Below, piece after piece: positions 1 through 8,939 of a stretch of 64,000 bases of DNA. The stretch comes from G965267185 sp965267185 (GTDB lineage Bacteria > Pseudomonadota > Alphaproteobacteria > UBA6615). The notes under the pieces are model-generated. The model was given only the letters and a program-made list of their open reading frames with translations, ran no database searches and had not been told where the DNA came from. The position numbers and the translations under genes are program-made. The first letter of the stretch is position 1; each line of letters starts with the position of its first letter. The DNA lies in assembly GCA_965267185.1 (NCBI GenBank), contig OZ253937.1, positions 3,410,001-3,474,000 on the forward strand. The letters run 5' to 3'.

Positions 1-1
1 G

Positions 2-91
2 AATTCGGGCAAGAGGGACCGTCTGCGGGTGCCGGAAGACGTGCCCATCAGCGAAAAAGTTGGAAATTTCGTCCTAAATATTCAGAAATAA
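2..91 (+). CDS. C-terminal tail of an unidentified protein (partial at left edge)
   Basis: Frame 2 is open from the window edge to a TAA at 89-91 and encodes 29 residues ending in VGNFVLNIQK. The stop is followed within a few bases by a strong hairpin terminator, as expected at the end of a real gene. No family can be named from this tail. It could also be chance reading frame, although the stop-terminator spacing argues for a gene. Confidence 0.5.
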   Translation, partial: NSGKRDRLRVPEDVPISEKVGNFVLNIQK

Positions 92-92
92 A

Positions 93-123
93 AAAAGGAG
101 TGTGGCAGTGCCACACTCCTTTT
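93..123. terminator. bidirectional Rho-independent terminator
   Basis: A perfect 14-bp inverted repeat (93-106 with 110-123) surrounds a 3-base loop. It has a T run on the right for the + strand and an A run on the left, which is a U tract on the - strand. It lies between the + strand gene ending at 91 and the leftward TolC-family gene ending at 146, so it can terminate both. Confidence 0.9.
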
Positions 124-145
124 CGTTAAGGGATATGAAAATCTG

Positions 146-1489
146 TTACTCGAACAGGCTTACCGTCACTTGGCTTTCGTTGGCGATGCCAAACAACACG
201 CCAAGCTCACCGGAAGCGGTCAGCATGTCGTAATAGTCGAACAGGCCGCTATGCCGCGCATCTGTTAGCTCTGCGCGCGAAACGAACAGCTCGTTCTGCA
301 CGTCGAGCAGGTCCAGCAAGGTGCGTTGGCCCAACTCGAACTGACGTTCATAAGCGATGATCAGATTGCTGTTGCGGTCGACACGGCGCGATAAGGGGCC
401 AACACGCGCGCCATTTTTCTCGAACGATTTGAATGCTGCTTCAACGCGCTCGCGGACAAACCGCAGTGTGTCGGCTTCATCGAACTTGATTGCCGTAAGG
501 TTGGCCTGAGCTTCGCGCTGGCGGGCGCTATCGGCGCCACCGCGGTAAAGGTTCCAAGTCAGCACGACCAAGGCACGTGCGTCGGTGTCGGTGCCTTGTG
601 TGCCATCGAGGTCGTCGCCTTTGCTGGCGGAAAGTTCCAGTTCCACGCGTGGCAGGAACAGGCCCCTCGTCGCATCGGCTGCGCTTTGACGCGCATCGAT
701 CAACGCCCTTGCGACAGCGAGTTCCGGGTTCAGAAGAATCGCCTGGTCGATCTGAGCTTCCAGGCTGACGTTCCCCGGATCGGGCGCCGGGTCAAGCGGG
801 TCGAGATCGCCGGGAGCTTCGCCGACCGACCGGAAATAGCGGGTTTCGGCGTCGCGCAACTCACCCTTGCGATTTTCCAGGTTGGCTTCTGCGAGAGCGA
901 GCCGGGCCTCGGCCTGCGCCACATCAGAATCGGAGGCGCGGCCGGAGTTCACCAATTGGCGAACATTGCTGAGCAGCCGCTCGTGGGCGTCGATATTGTC
1001 TTCGGCAATCGACACGAAATCGCGGTTACGCATCACGTCGATATAGGCGGCGATCGCCTGTAGCGCGACGGAGCGTTTGGCATCGTCGACGCGGAACGTC
1101 GCAGCGACCAAATTGCCTTGTGCTTCGTCCACCAGATTGAAAGTGGTGCCACCGTCGTACAGCAGTTGGTTGACGACGATGCGGCCCTCGCTGCGCCACA
1201 AGGTAGTGTCGCCGGCGTCGGTGGGGCCGCGGGTCGCACGACCGCGCGTCGATGGCGAGTCGCTATACTGGAGACCGGTTTCGCCCCGGATATTAACCGT
1301 CGGGAACAGAGCGCCACGTTCTACGCGCACCCGCTCTTCCGAAGATTGCCGACGTGCCTGGGCAGCGCCGACCGCGGGAATCGAGGCGACAGCTTTATCG
1401 ACCGCCTCCTGAAGGCTCGCCGCGCCGGCTGCACTTGTCCACGTTACCGCTGCCGCGATAGTCGCGCCTGCTAGTCCTAAAAGCCGCAT
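146..1489 (-). CDS. TolC-family outer membrane efflux/adhesin-export protein (LapE/AggA-like)
   Basis: This 447-residue protein should form the outer-membrane channel and periplasmic tunnel of a type I secretion or efflux system. Residues 1-23 form a signal peptide ending in AAGAAS. The rest shows two related halves of long alanine- and glutamate-rich helices with short strand segments, as in the OEP family. The stretch FELGQRTLLDLLDVQNELF near the C-terminus is characteristic of TolC homologues that export large adhesins. ATG at 1489 is preceded by GAGGGGG. No inner-membrane ABC or membrane-fusion partner is in the window. A LapG-like protease lies 1.3 kb away, which fits a role in adhesin export, but this is inference. 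Confidence 0.92.
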   Translation of the reverse strand: MRLLGLAGATIAAAVTWTSAAGAASLQEAVDKAVASIPAVGAAQARRQSSEERVRVERGALFPTVNIRGETGLQYSDSPSTRGRATRGPTDAGDTTLWRSEGRIVVNQLLYDGGTTFNLVDEAQGNLVAATFRVDDAKRSVALQAIAAYIDVMRNRDFVSIAEDNIDAHERLLSNVRQLVNSGRASDSDVAQAEARLALAEANLENRKGELRDAETRYFRSVGEAPGDLDPLDPAPDPGNVSLEAQIDQAILLNPELAVARALIDARQSAADATRGLFLPRVELELSASKGDDLDGTQGTDTDARALVVLTWNLYRGGADSARQREAQANLTAIKFDEADTLRFVRERVEAAFKSFEKNGARVGPLSRRVDRNSNLIIAYERQFELGQRTLLDLLDVQNELFVSRAELTDARHSGLFDYYDMLTASGELGVLFGIANESQVTVSLFE

Positions 1490-1918
1490 GTCCCCCTCGA
1501 CGTAGACATAGCCAATTTAATTTTACCATTCATCGTATAACTTTCTCTCGTGAGGGCGGCAACTGTAATATTATTTGGTGTTGTTATTCTGATACGGTGA
1601 GACATTTTTCCCACACCTGTTGCAATACCCCTTGTCGGCGTTGTGGGTTCTGGTTTGCCTGCTTTTTCGACCGTGCTGCCAGTATGGTTACCGGAAATCG
1701 ATTGCGGAATTATAAACAGTATTAGAAGTCACGGATAATGCACCATCCAAATATTTGCTAAGTGTGCGTTAAGAATTTTTCATCGGCTACGCCAAAGCGG
1801 CGTAATTATTGTTTGCCTTCTTTGTCAGTTTTGGTTGCCAACCGCGTCGCCTAGATCCCCCCAATAATATGGTTAACGTCGTATGGCGGGTGCAATTGCT
1901 GAATTGTTGCAGTGGGTA
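1490..1918. other. intergenic region without a recognised gene
   Basis: This 429-base gap lies upstream of the leftward TolC gene and downstream of the leftward prepilin peptidase. I found no convincing coding frame, tRNA or pilin gene. A small inverted repeat (TACGCC at 1788-1793, GGCGTA at 1799-1804) is present. It must hold the TolC promoter, which I cannot place with confidence. Confidence 0.5.
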
Positions 1919-2422
1919 CTAGAGGGTCAGGCTTGCGCCGTTTTGTAGCCAGATAACCAAGATTGCCCCGGCGCTAATGGCGATGCCGTAGGGAACCGGG
2001 CTATCCCATTGCAGAGCGACCGGTAGCCGCTCCTGGGTTGCGGCCGCGCGTAAGCCACCCCGTAAAACGAGAAGCACGACCGCAAGGATTCCGCCGGCCA
2101 GCGTCATGGCGATGACGAACGGCAGCAATCCGTCGAAGCCGGCCCACAGAACGGCGCCTGGCGCCAATTTGGCATCGCCGCCGCCCAGCCAGCCCAGCGC
2201 GAAGAAGGCGAAACCGGCGGCAAAGACGATCGCGCCGGCGAGCAGATCGAACAGAATGTCCGAGAGGTCGAAGCTGACCGCCCGGCTGGCGACATAGAGG
2301 CCCAGCACGGCCACGACCAGGAAGTTGGGAATTGTGAGCGTCGTGGCGTCCCACGCCGCCGCTGCGAGTAACACAAATATGGCGCCGTACAGGAGTAACG
2401 CGGCAACTATTGGCTGGCTCAC
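1919..2422 (-). CDS. cpaA: A24 family prepilin peptidase (CpaA-like)
   Basis: Membrane aspartyl protease expected to cleave the leader of type IVb (Flp) prepilins at the inner membrane. The 167 residues form about five or six hydrophobic segments. Both catalytic aspartates of the A24 family are visible: Asp25 in AAWDATT and Asp83 in GGGDAKL. The N-terminal cysteine-rich methylase domain of PilD is absent, as in the short CpaA/TadV type. The GTG start at 2422 has GAGGAGC about ten bases upstream. No pilin gene or other tad gene is nearby, so its substrate is not visible here. Confidence 0.9.
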   Translation of the reverse strand: MSQPIVAALLLYGAIFVLLAAAAWDATTLTIPNFLVVAVLGLYVASRAVSFDLSDILFDLLAGAIVFAAGFAFFALGWLGGGDAKLAPGAVLWAGFDGLLPFVIAMTLAGGILAVVLLVLRGGLRAAATQERLPVALQWDSPVPYGIAISAGAILVIWLQNGASLTL

Positions 2423-2792
2423 GGATCGATGCTCCTCGTTCGCCCAAGCACGATACGCCGGGGCCCTGGGGTGCGTGCACGACCTTATAGCGAAGCCACC
2501 CTACGGTTTTCCTAAGGACGACGGGCATTTTAACGAAATGGGTCTCCTTAGCGGATCCGCTGCGCGCGTTTCGAGACCGCCTCGGCATTTTTTGCAAGCA
2601 GAAATACACAATTTTAAGTAATATTTAATTAACCATAATAAAAAGTAAATAATAACATAAAATACAAATAAAAATTCACGCTATTATAAGCACTTATTAG
2701 CGTTTTGTTAGGCCTACTACTGCAACATTCCCGTCACGAAAACGTCGTCCGGAACCAAAAGGTTCTTCGTGAAACCGGGAGAATTCGACCGC
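2423..2792. promoter_or_regulatory. divergent intergenic region with an AT-rich core
   Basis: This gap separates the leftward prepilin peptidase from the rightward LapG-like protease and should carry both promoters. Positions 2611-2700 contain only 14 G or C in 90 bases by hand count, against roughly 60% in the flanking genes. No pilin or other small gene is recognisable on either strand. Confidence 0.5.
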
Positions 2793-3479
2793 ATGTTTGG
2801 CAGTTTCAGGCCTATCGCACGCACGAGTATCGTCACCCTTCTCTCAATCTTTCTATTCATGGTGTTAAGTATTCCCAACGCAGCAGGCGCTCCGGCGTTT
2901 GCGCCCGGGTATACCGCCATTAAGGCCAGTTTCGAGGCGCAGCCGCAGTGGAAGCGGATCATGGCCTCGGCCCCCGATAGAGTAGCGGCAGATGCCGCGC
3001 CTTGGCAGGCATTGATCACCGGCGTTGCCGGCGAGCATCGCTTACGCCAGCTCGATGCCGTGAACCGCTATTTCAACCGGATTCCCTACGCCGAAGACAC
3101 CGACATCTACGGCGTGAAGGATCATTGGGCGACCCCCCGGGAGTTCGTTCGCCGTAATGCGGGTGATTGCGAAGACTACTCGATCGCCAAATACACGGCT
3201 TTGCGTGCCATGGGATGGAGCGCCGACGATTTAAGGATCGTCGTGATCCGCGACCATAAGTTTAAAGTTAATCACGCGGCGCTCGCCGCACGATTGGATG
3301 GCGAGTGGTACTATTTGGACAACCGCGCGTCACACCTGGTCCGGCCGAGCGAAGTGCCCTTCTATCAGCCAATCTACGCCGTGAACGAGCAAGGACTTTC
3401 CGTGTTCGTCAAAGCGAAGCCGGCCACGCTGGAAGCGTCGGTGAAAACGCCTGGCGTCCAGCCTGCCCATTCGGGCTAA
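2793..3479 (+). CDS. LapG-like periplasmic transglutaminase-type cysteine protease (BTLCP, peptidase C93)
   Basis: Members of this family (PF06035) include LapG, which cleaves the N-terminal retention region of giant adhesins and releases cells from biofilms under c-di-GMP control. From ATG 2793 the protein is 228 residues. It has a membrane or signal segment at about 12-33 and the triad Cys126 in GDCEDY, His161 in VNHAAL and Asp176 in YYLDN. The ATG is chosen because GGGAGAA precedes it by about 11 bases; an in-frame GTG at 2769 would add eight residues. No LapD or adhesin gene is in the window, so the substrate is unknown. Confidence 0.88.
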   Translation: MFGSFRPIARTSIVTLLSIFLFMVLSIPNAAGAPAFAPGYTAIKASFEAQPQWKRIMASAPDRVAADAAPWQALITGVAGEHRLRQLDAVNRYFNRIPYAEDTDIYGVKDHWATPREFVRRNAGDCEDYSIAKYTALRAMGWSADDLRIVVIRDHKFKVNHAALAARLDGEWYYLDNRASHLVRPSEVPFYQPIYAVNEQGLSVFVKAKPATLEASVKTPGVQPAHSG

Positions 3480-3547
3480 CTCGGAGATTTAGGGTAGTAC
3501 CGTCCGCTGTTGCGGACGGCGCGCTCAACCGAACGCTGAAAAGCGAT

Positions 3548-3568
3548 CCGCCCGTTTACGTCGGGCGG
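3548..3568 (-). terminator. possible terminator hairpin at end of FAD oxidoreductase gene
   Basis: A 7-bp perfect stem (CCGCCCG with CGGGCGG) has a 7-base loop and overlaps the TAA stop codon at 3556-3558. On the - strand it is followed by a short T-containing stretch. The U tract is weak. A second hairpin at 3500-3519 lies between the two convergent genes. Confidence 0.4.
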
Positions 3569-5142
3569 CTTTCAGCCTTTTCCTCGTGATACTCGTCATC
3601 GACGTTGATGTCCCAGAGGGTGGTCTTATCGGCCGAGTTCTCGAGGATCGCCTCGGCGGCGTAGCGGGCGGTGAGCATGGAATGGTCTTGGTTGTTATAC
3701 CGGTGCATACCGTTGCGGCCGACCAGGAATAGGTTGGAGATCGAGTCCATATATTCGCGAACGACCGGGAACTCGCTGTAAGTGCCGTAGTAGCCCGGAT
3801 AGGCCTTGGGTACGCGCAGCACCACGCCATCCAACAGGTCGGCCGGGTCGGCAAGACCCAGTTTCTCCAACTCGCCGACTGCCATGAGTTTCATATTCTC
3901 TTCGCTCAGCGACCAGACATCGTCGCCTTCGGCGCAGAAATACTCCATACCGATCCAGACCGTATTCGGATCGGCGACCATCCACGGGCTCCAGTTGTTG
4001 AAAATCTGGAGCCGGCCGACCGTCACCCCTCTATCCTGAACGTAGATCCAGTTGTCGGGCACAATGTTGACCGGCGAGTCGGCAAGCGAGCCGCTGGTCG
4101 GTTTGAGCTTTCGCAACAGCAGACCGACGGTCACGAAGTCGCGGTACTGCAGGCCGTCGGAAATCCGGCGCACTTGGTCGGGAACCGTCGCGCCCATGGC
4201 CGAAGTTAGCTCACGCACCGGCATGGTGGAGATCACATAATCGGCGTCGATGCGCGTGGTGGCCTGGGTCTGCATGTCTTGGGCGACCACCGCGCGAATG
4301 CGCGAGCCCTCTACTTCGATACCAACGGCGCGCTGTTTCATTCGTATCTCGCCGCCGGTCGCCTCGACTTTATCGGCAACCGTTTCCCACATCTGACCGG
4401 GCCCGTATTTGGGGTACAGAAAGCTTTCGATCAAACTGGTGTTTTTGGTTTCGTGGCCGGTACTGAGCCGGCGTAGCGGGGCGGATAAGGCATGCGCCAC
4501 CGCGCGCGAGACGTTCAGCCCTTTAATCCGCTGGGCTCCCCACTCCTGGCCGATTTCAGTGCACGGCACGCCCCAAACCTTCTCCGTGTAATCGCGGAAG
4601 AAAGTCTCGTAGAGTTCGCGGCCGAAGCGGTTGATCATAAAATCTTCAAGCGAGCTTTCGGGGCGAATGGGGGCGGTGCGGGCGCGCATGTAGCTTGCCA
4701 TCATCTTGGCGACGCGGCCCGGTCCTAGCTTCAGTGCTGTCGAGACGTCAGCCTTAACCGGATAGGAGTAGAACTTGCCCTCGTAGAAGATGCGCGACAG
4801 CCGGCTGCGCACCAGCATGACGTTGTCGTCGTCCACGCCGGCGCCGTTAGGCGCGACCATGCGGTGTTTGTTCTGATAGGCGATTTCAACCGGTGTGTCG
4901 TCCGATGCGCTGATCGGCAGAATGTTTTGCCACCAATCCATCACCCAGTCGGATTTAGAGAAGAACCGGTGACCGCCGATGTCGATCCGGTTGCCTTTAT
5001 AGTTAACGGTTTTTGAAATTCCGCCGAGATCGTCGCTCGCTTCGAGCACGATGACCCGGGCCCGCGAATTGCCGACCAGCTCATAGGCGGCCGTTAGACC
5101 CCCCGGACCGGCACCAATAACGACAACCGTTGCACCATCCAT
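3556..5142 (-). CDS. NAD(P)/FAD-dependent oxidoreductase (amine oxidase / UDP-galactopyranose mutase-like)
   Basis: A 528-residue flavoprotein of the fold shared by protoporphyrinogen oxidase, amine oxidases and UDP-galactopyranose mutase. The dinucleotide-binding motif GAGPGG is at residues 10-15 and is followed by an acidic residue in VIVLEAS. A GGISKT segment and a GGHRFF segment follow, as in family members found in exopolysaccharide loci. It lies 114 bases downstream of a large membrane protein in the same direction, at the edge of the polysaccharide locus. Oxidation or isomerisation of a nucleotide sugar or lipid-linked sugar is plausible but not shown. The substrate cannot be read from the sequence. 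Confidence 0.8.
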   Translation of the reverse strand: MDGATVVVIGAGPGGLTAAYELVGNSRARVIVLEASDDLGGISKTVNYKGNRIDIGGHRFFSKSDWVMDWWQNILPISASDDTPVEIAYQNKHRMVAPNGAGVDDDNVMLVRSRLSRIFYEGKFYSYPVKADVSTALKLGPGRVAKMMASYMRARTAPIRPESSLEDFMINRFGRELYETFFRDYTEKVWGVPCTEIGQEWGAQRIKGLNVSRAVAHALSAPLRRLSTGHETKNTSLIESFLYPKYGPGQMWETVADKVEATGGEIRMKQRAVGIEVEGSRIRAVVAQDMQTQATTRIDADYVISTMPVRELTSAMGATVPDQVRRISDGLQYRDFVTVGLLLRKLKPTSGSLADSPVNIVPDNWIYVQDRGVTVGRLQIFNNWSPWMVADPNTVWIGMEYFCAEGDDVWSLSEENMKLMAVGELEKLGLADPADLLDGVVLRVPKAYPGYYGTYSEFPVVREYMDSISNLFLVGRNGMHRYNNQDHSMLTARYAAEAILENSADKTTLWDINVDDEYHEEKAESRPT

Positions 5143-5256
5143 TGCAAACTCTACCTGCGTTTAGTTTGCAGAGAGACTGCGGCGAAATGATTTCCAATTG
5201 AATAACCGGAGGGTGCGGAGATCGTTTCCGGGACCTGCATTTCTTAAAATGCCACG

Positions 5257-6942
5257 CTAATTCGGTTCAATCCGATAGGGTTTCAGGCCAAACCGTTGGA
5301 GATCGCGAAACCCAACTTCGACAACTGACATCTCCTTGGTTAGCGCTGCCCGCTGAGTCGGCGTTATCTTATTTTTATCGAGGAGCACGGGGCGATTGCG
5401 CAGCCACGGGTCGTTGCGGATCAAATCGGCGCCGATCCAAATCGAGGTTGTGTCGAGGATCACGGCGTCATGGGGGAGGCTTTCCAGGTAGGCACTGGCC
5501 GCGGCGAAAGGGCGGACGAAGTCGTGGACCTGAACGGCCCGGACCGGCAGCAGCACGAGCAGGCTCACCGCGCTCGACCACACAACGAGGCGCACCAGAC
5601 GGGGCCGCCAGTGGGACGGCAGCCCTTGGCGCAGATAGATCAGCCCGGCGACTGCGAGAAGCACCAGATTGCCGAGCATGTTGTGGAAGTAGCGGTAGCC
5701 CCATTGATGGCCGGGGTTGGGCGTAATTAGTAACCGCGCCATCAGTGTGATGGCGCAGCCGATGACAAGGAGTTTGACTACCGGCGGCAGGCGGTTCCAG
5801 TTGAACAAGGCAATGGCGGCAAGTGGCAACAGCAAAACATGCTGCCACGTGACGAGTCGAACGATGTTCGCGCCGGCCGCGAGGCTGCTGTAGACCCAGC
5901 TACTCGATGACGTGGCGATATCAGCCGTTGTTTTGAGGTGCGCGGTCGCCAAATCGGCGGCGCCGACGGTGCCGGTACCGGCGACCAAAATATCGGCGAA
6001 TTGGAACCAGTTGGAAAAACCTACAAAAGCTACAGCGTAAACCGGGCACATATAAAACAGCCATCGCCAGCGCTGGTAGAGCGCCATGTAGGCGAAGAAG
6101 GGGAAGGCGAACAGCAGGTGGTAGTGCACCTGATGTAAACCAATCGCGAGCGCGCCGACCCAGGGCAGGAAGACAAATGCCCAGCGGCGGTCCGACAGAA
6201 AGAGTGCGAGCCACACTAGGTTTAGAAACAGGTGCATCGTGTGGGCATAGGCCGTCATGCCGACGATGAGGATTTGTGCCGAGCCTGCCATCAGCAGAGC
6301 AGCGGCGATCGGCGCCCATAGCTCGCCAGGAAACAGGCGGCGGGCGATATGGGCGGTGAGACCGATGCTTCCGGCAACGGCGAAGGCGTTTAGGAGTTCC
6401 GGCGCTCCTAGTAACTGGAACGGCGCGCGAAACATCGAGTGGACCGGCAGATAGGCGCCGAACCAGTACGCACCACCATCGAGAAGCCGCATGAACTGAT
6501 GGAATAGGGCCGGACGCAATGGCGACCACTCTTCCGGAACGGCGACTGCTGCATCTCCGTTGGCATAAACGAGCGCCTGGTAGTCGGCGAAATACTCGTC
6601 CATCGACAGCGGGTAACCGAGATAGATCCCATGACTGCCCCACAGAACGACAGCAAAGGCGACCCCGGCGAGCACAGTAATCGTGATGTAGCTATGGCGT
6701 TCGGTGAATTCGAAAGTGCTGCCGAACCGAGATAACGGCAACAAGGCCACCAAAGACAGCGCGATGACCAGAAACATCGGAACGTCCTGCACGCGCGCGA
6801 TATAGAACGGCAGCCAGGGATGCCATTGCGGCGCAGCGGCGAAGAACTCCGGATCGATCAGCCGGAATAAAGAGGTTCCGGCAGCCCATAGAAGGAGAAA
6901 TACGAGGGAGCAGCCGAGACCGGCCTGTATGGAGCGCGTCAT
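5257..6942 (-). CDS. polytopic membrane protein, GT-C glycosyltransferase-like
   Basis: This 561-residue protein has roughly 11-13 hydrophobic segments and a soluble C-terminal tail. The first large periplasmic loop carries DEYFAD at residues 115-120, which resembles the acidic DxD-like motif that GT-C enzymes (ArnT/PMT type) place in that loop. GT-C enzymes use polyprenyl-phosphate-linked sugars on the periplasmic side. The position between the FAD oxidoreductase and the divergent ABC flippase fits a role in adding a sugar after flipping. No family name can be assigned with certainty; it could also be a polymerase-like protein. Confidence 0.6.
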   Translation of the reverse strand: MTRSIQAGLGCSLVFLLLWAAGTSLFRLIDPEFFAAAPQWHPWLPFYIARVQDVPMFLVIALSLVALLPLSRFGSTFEFTERHSYITITVLAGVAFAVVLWGSHGIYLGYPLSMDEYFADYQALVYANGDAAVAVPEEWSPLRPALFHQFMRLLDGGAYWFGAYLPVHSMFRAPFQLLGAPELLNAFAVAGSIGLTAHIARRLFPGELWAPIAAALLMAGSAQILIVGMTAYAHTMHLFLNLVWLALFLSDRRWAFVFLPWVGALAIGLHQVHYHLLFAFPFFAYMALYQRWRWLFYMCPVYAVAFVGFSNWFQFADILVAGTGTVGAADLATAHLKTTADIATSSSSWVYSSLAAGANIVRLVTWQHVLLLPLAAIALFNWNRLPPVVKLLVIGCAITLMARLLITPNPGHQWGYRYFHNMLGNLVLLAVAGLIYLRQGLPSHWRPRLVRLVVWSSAVSLLVLLPVRAVQVHDFVRPFAAASAYLESLPHDAVILDTTSIWIGADLIRNDPWLRNRPVLLDKNKITPTQRAALTKEMSVVEVGFRDLQRFGLKPYRIEPN

Positions 6943-7072
6943 GGGGGATCCGGCTGGCTATCCGTTGACGCAACGTTAAGCGCTATAGCCTTTAAGCGCG
7001 ATTAACGGGGATCGTGCCGGATTGTTGGCTGAATAAAGCGGAAATTAACTTTGTTGTAACTACATTCGGCCG

Positions 7073-8914
7073 ATGAACCACGCTAAACCATTGGTTTCGC
7101 TTCTACTTCGGTTAGGGCCGGGCCAGCTGCTCGCGGTCTTTGCCTTGACGGTTCTGGCGTCGGCGTTCGAAATCCTCGGTGTTGGTCTCATATTCGGCTT
7201 CGCCAAGCTGATTTTCGATCCCACCGGCATCAGCCAATTACCGGGCGGTGAGTGGGTCGCCGAGAACATTGCCTTCGCAAGCACTAATGCAGCTTTCGTT
7301 TTTGTCGGCGCTGCCATCGTGGCGTTGTTCCTGTTTAAGAGCGTTGTCGGTTTCGGTGCGGTCGCGCTGCGGGTTCGCTATGCCGGACGGCTTACCGCTT
7401 CTTTCGCCCGCGAATTGATGGCGCTCTACGCGCGCCAGCCCTACGAGAAGCTTCTGCAACTACACAGCTCCGACTTCGCGAAGAACTTGCTTTCCGAGAG
7501 CGCGGTTCTGGGCACCAGTGTTCTGGCGCCGTTGGTTGGAATAGCAGCGGAAGCCACCTTCATCATCATGATTGTCGGCTTTCTGTTTTTGATCGACCCA
7601 ACAGCGACGGCAGGTGCGATCCTTTTCTTCGGGCTCGGTTATGGATCGATGTTCGTGCTTATCAATCCGCTTATCGGACGAGCCGGTAAGCAGCGTGTGG
7701 GTTTCCTGCGTCAACGGTCCCGCTCTGCAATTGAGTTCGTCAATGGATTGCGCGAGATCATCGTCTCGGGGCGGGAGTCTCATTTTCTGCAACGCTTCGC
7801 GCGCGCGGACCAGGGGTACATAAGCCAGGAGAACCGAATACGAACCCTGCCGGCCGCGCCGGCGTTTGGCGTTCAGTTTCTGGCGATCAGCAGCGCGGTT
7901 ATCTTGATCCTGTACTATCACTCGACTGGCAAACCGGCTGGCGACATCATTGCCAACGTCGCGCTATTTGCCGCTGCGGGTTTGCGAATGATGCCGGCGC
8001 TAAATTCTGTAACGCGCGATGCGTTGCTGTTGCGCGGCCATTGGAACTCGTTCGTTCATCTCGAGGAAGAATATCGCTGGCTAAAATCGGACCAGCGTGA
8101 GACCGGCGATGCTACAGAACCGCTTGCGGTAGATGAGAGCGTTGCGCTTCGACACGTGACCTACCGTTATCCGGACGCCAAGGAAGATGCGTTGCGCGAT
8201 GTGACGATCGACATACCCTGCGGCAGTTCGATCGGGATCGTGGGTGCAACGGGGGCTGGTAAATCCACCGCGGTGGAAATTCTGCTCGGCCTCTTGCAGC
8301 CGCAGAGCGGCAGCGTCGATATCGACGGCCAGACACTCGGGCCGCAAGACCTCGGCCGATGGCAACGGTCTCTCGGCTACGTTCCGCAAGACATCTACCT
8401 GGCTGATGACACTATCGCCCGAAACATCGCCTTCGGCGTAGCGGACGACGAGATCGATCGTGCGCGTGTGGAAGAAGCCGCGCAACTCGCTTGTATCGAT
8501 GAATTCATCCGTGAGGATCTCCCGGACGGCTACGAATCGACGGTGGGAGAGCGCGGCATCGGGCTCAGCGGCGGCCAGGTTCAGCGTATTGGCATCGCGC
8601 GGGCGCTGTATGCCGGGCCGCTAATGCTCATCCTCGACGAGGCGACCAGCGCTCTGGATACGGTCCACGAAGCGCTCATCAATCAGGCGGTTCGTAGATT
8701 GGCAGGCAAGGTCACGACGGTTGTGATCGCCCATCGCATCTCAACGATCAGGCAATGCGATAATATTTACCTGTTGGACAAGGGGCGGGTCATTGCCCGG
8801 GGCTCCTATAACGAACTCCTCAAGAGCAGTGAGTTATTTCGAGCCATGGCCTCTGAGAATGGAGGTGAGCCCGTGGTCTCTGACGTTCAAGGCTATGCCG
8901 CCGAACGCGTTTGA
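7073..8914 (+). CDS. fused ABC exporter, MsbA/PglK-like lipid-linked oligosaccharide flippase
   Basis: A 613-residue half transporter with an N-terminal six-helix membrane domain (about 1-330) and a C-terminal ATPase domain. The Walker A motif GATGAGKST is near residue 390, the signature LSGGQ near 498, and Walker B LMILDEATSALD near 517. Two copies should form the working exporter. The length and neighbourhood match PglK-type and MsbA-type flippases that move polyprenyl-linked oligosaccharides or lipids across the inner membrane. It heads a rightward series: the glycosyltransferase starts 25 bases later and the sulfotransferase directly after that. The lipid-linked glycan as substrate is inferred from context. 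Confidence 0.88.
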   Translation: MNHAKPLVSLLLRLGPGQLLAVFALTVLASAFEILGVGLIFGFAKLIFDPTGISQLPGGEWVAENIAFASTNAAFVFVGAAIVALFLFKSVVGFGAVALRVRYAGRLTASFARELMALYARQPYEKLLQLHSSDFAKNLLSESAVLGTSVLAPLVGIAAEATFIIMIVGFLFLIDPTATAGAILFFGLGYGSMFVLINPLIGRAGKQRVGFLRQRSRSAIEFVNGLREIIVSGRESHFLQRFARADQGYISQENRIRTLPAAPAFGVQFLAISSAVILILYYHSTGKPAGDIIANVALFAAAGLRMMPALNSVTRDALLLRGHWNSFVHLEEEYRWLKSDQRETGDATEPLAVDESVALRHVTYRYPDAKEDALRDVTIDIPCGSSIGIVGATGAGKSTAVEILLGLLQPQSGSVDIDGQTLGPQDLGRWQRSLGYVPQDIYLADDTIARNIAFGVADDEIDRARVEEAAQLACIDEFIREDLPDGYESTVGERGIGLSGGQVQRIGIARALYAGPLMLILDEATSALDTVHEALINQAVRRLAGKVTTVVIAHRISTIRQCDNIYLLDKGRVIARGSYNELLKSSELFRAMASENGGEPVVSDVQGYAAERV

Positions 8915-8939
8915 ACTGTCGTGAGCCGGAGACCGTTGG

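Noticed and set aside
596..1063. 155-codon open frame opposite the TolC gene
   Set aside because: The TolC frame has a signal peptide and family motifs; the opposite frame has none.
1490..2792. Flp pilin gene near the prepilin peptidase
   Set aside because: No short frame with a pilin leader and the GLxxxE-type core was seen on either strand in the two gaps.
3500..3519. Terminator hairpin CCGTCCGC/GCGGACGG after the LapG-like gene
   Set aside because: The 8-bp stem is real but has no U tract on either strand, so it is only mentioned beside the neighbouring hairpin.
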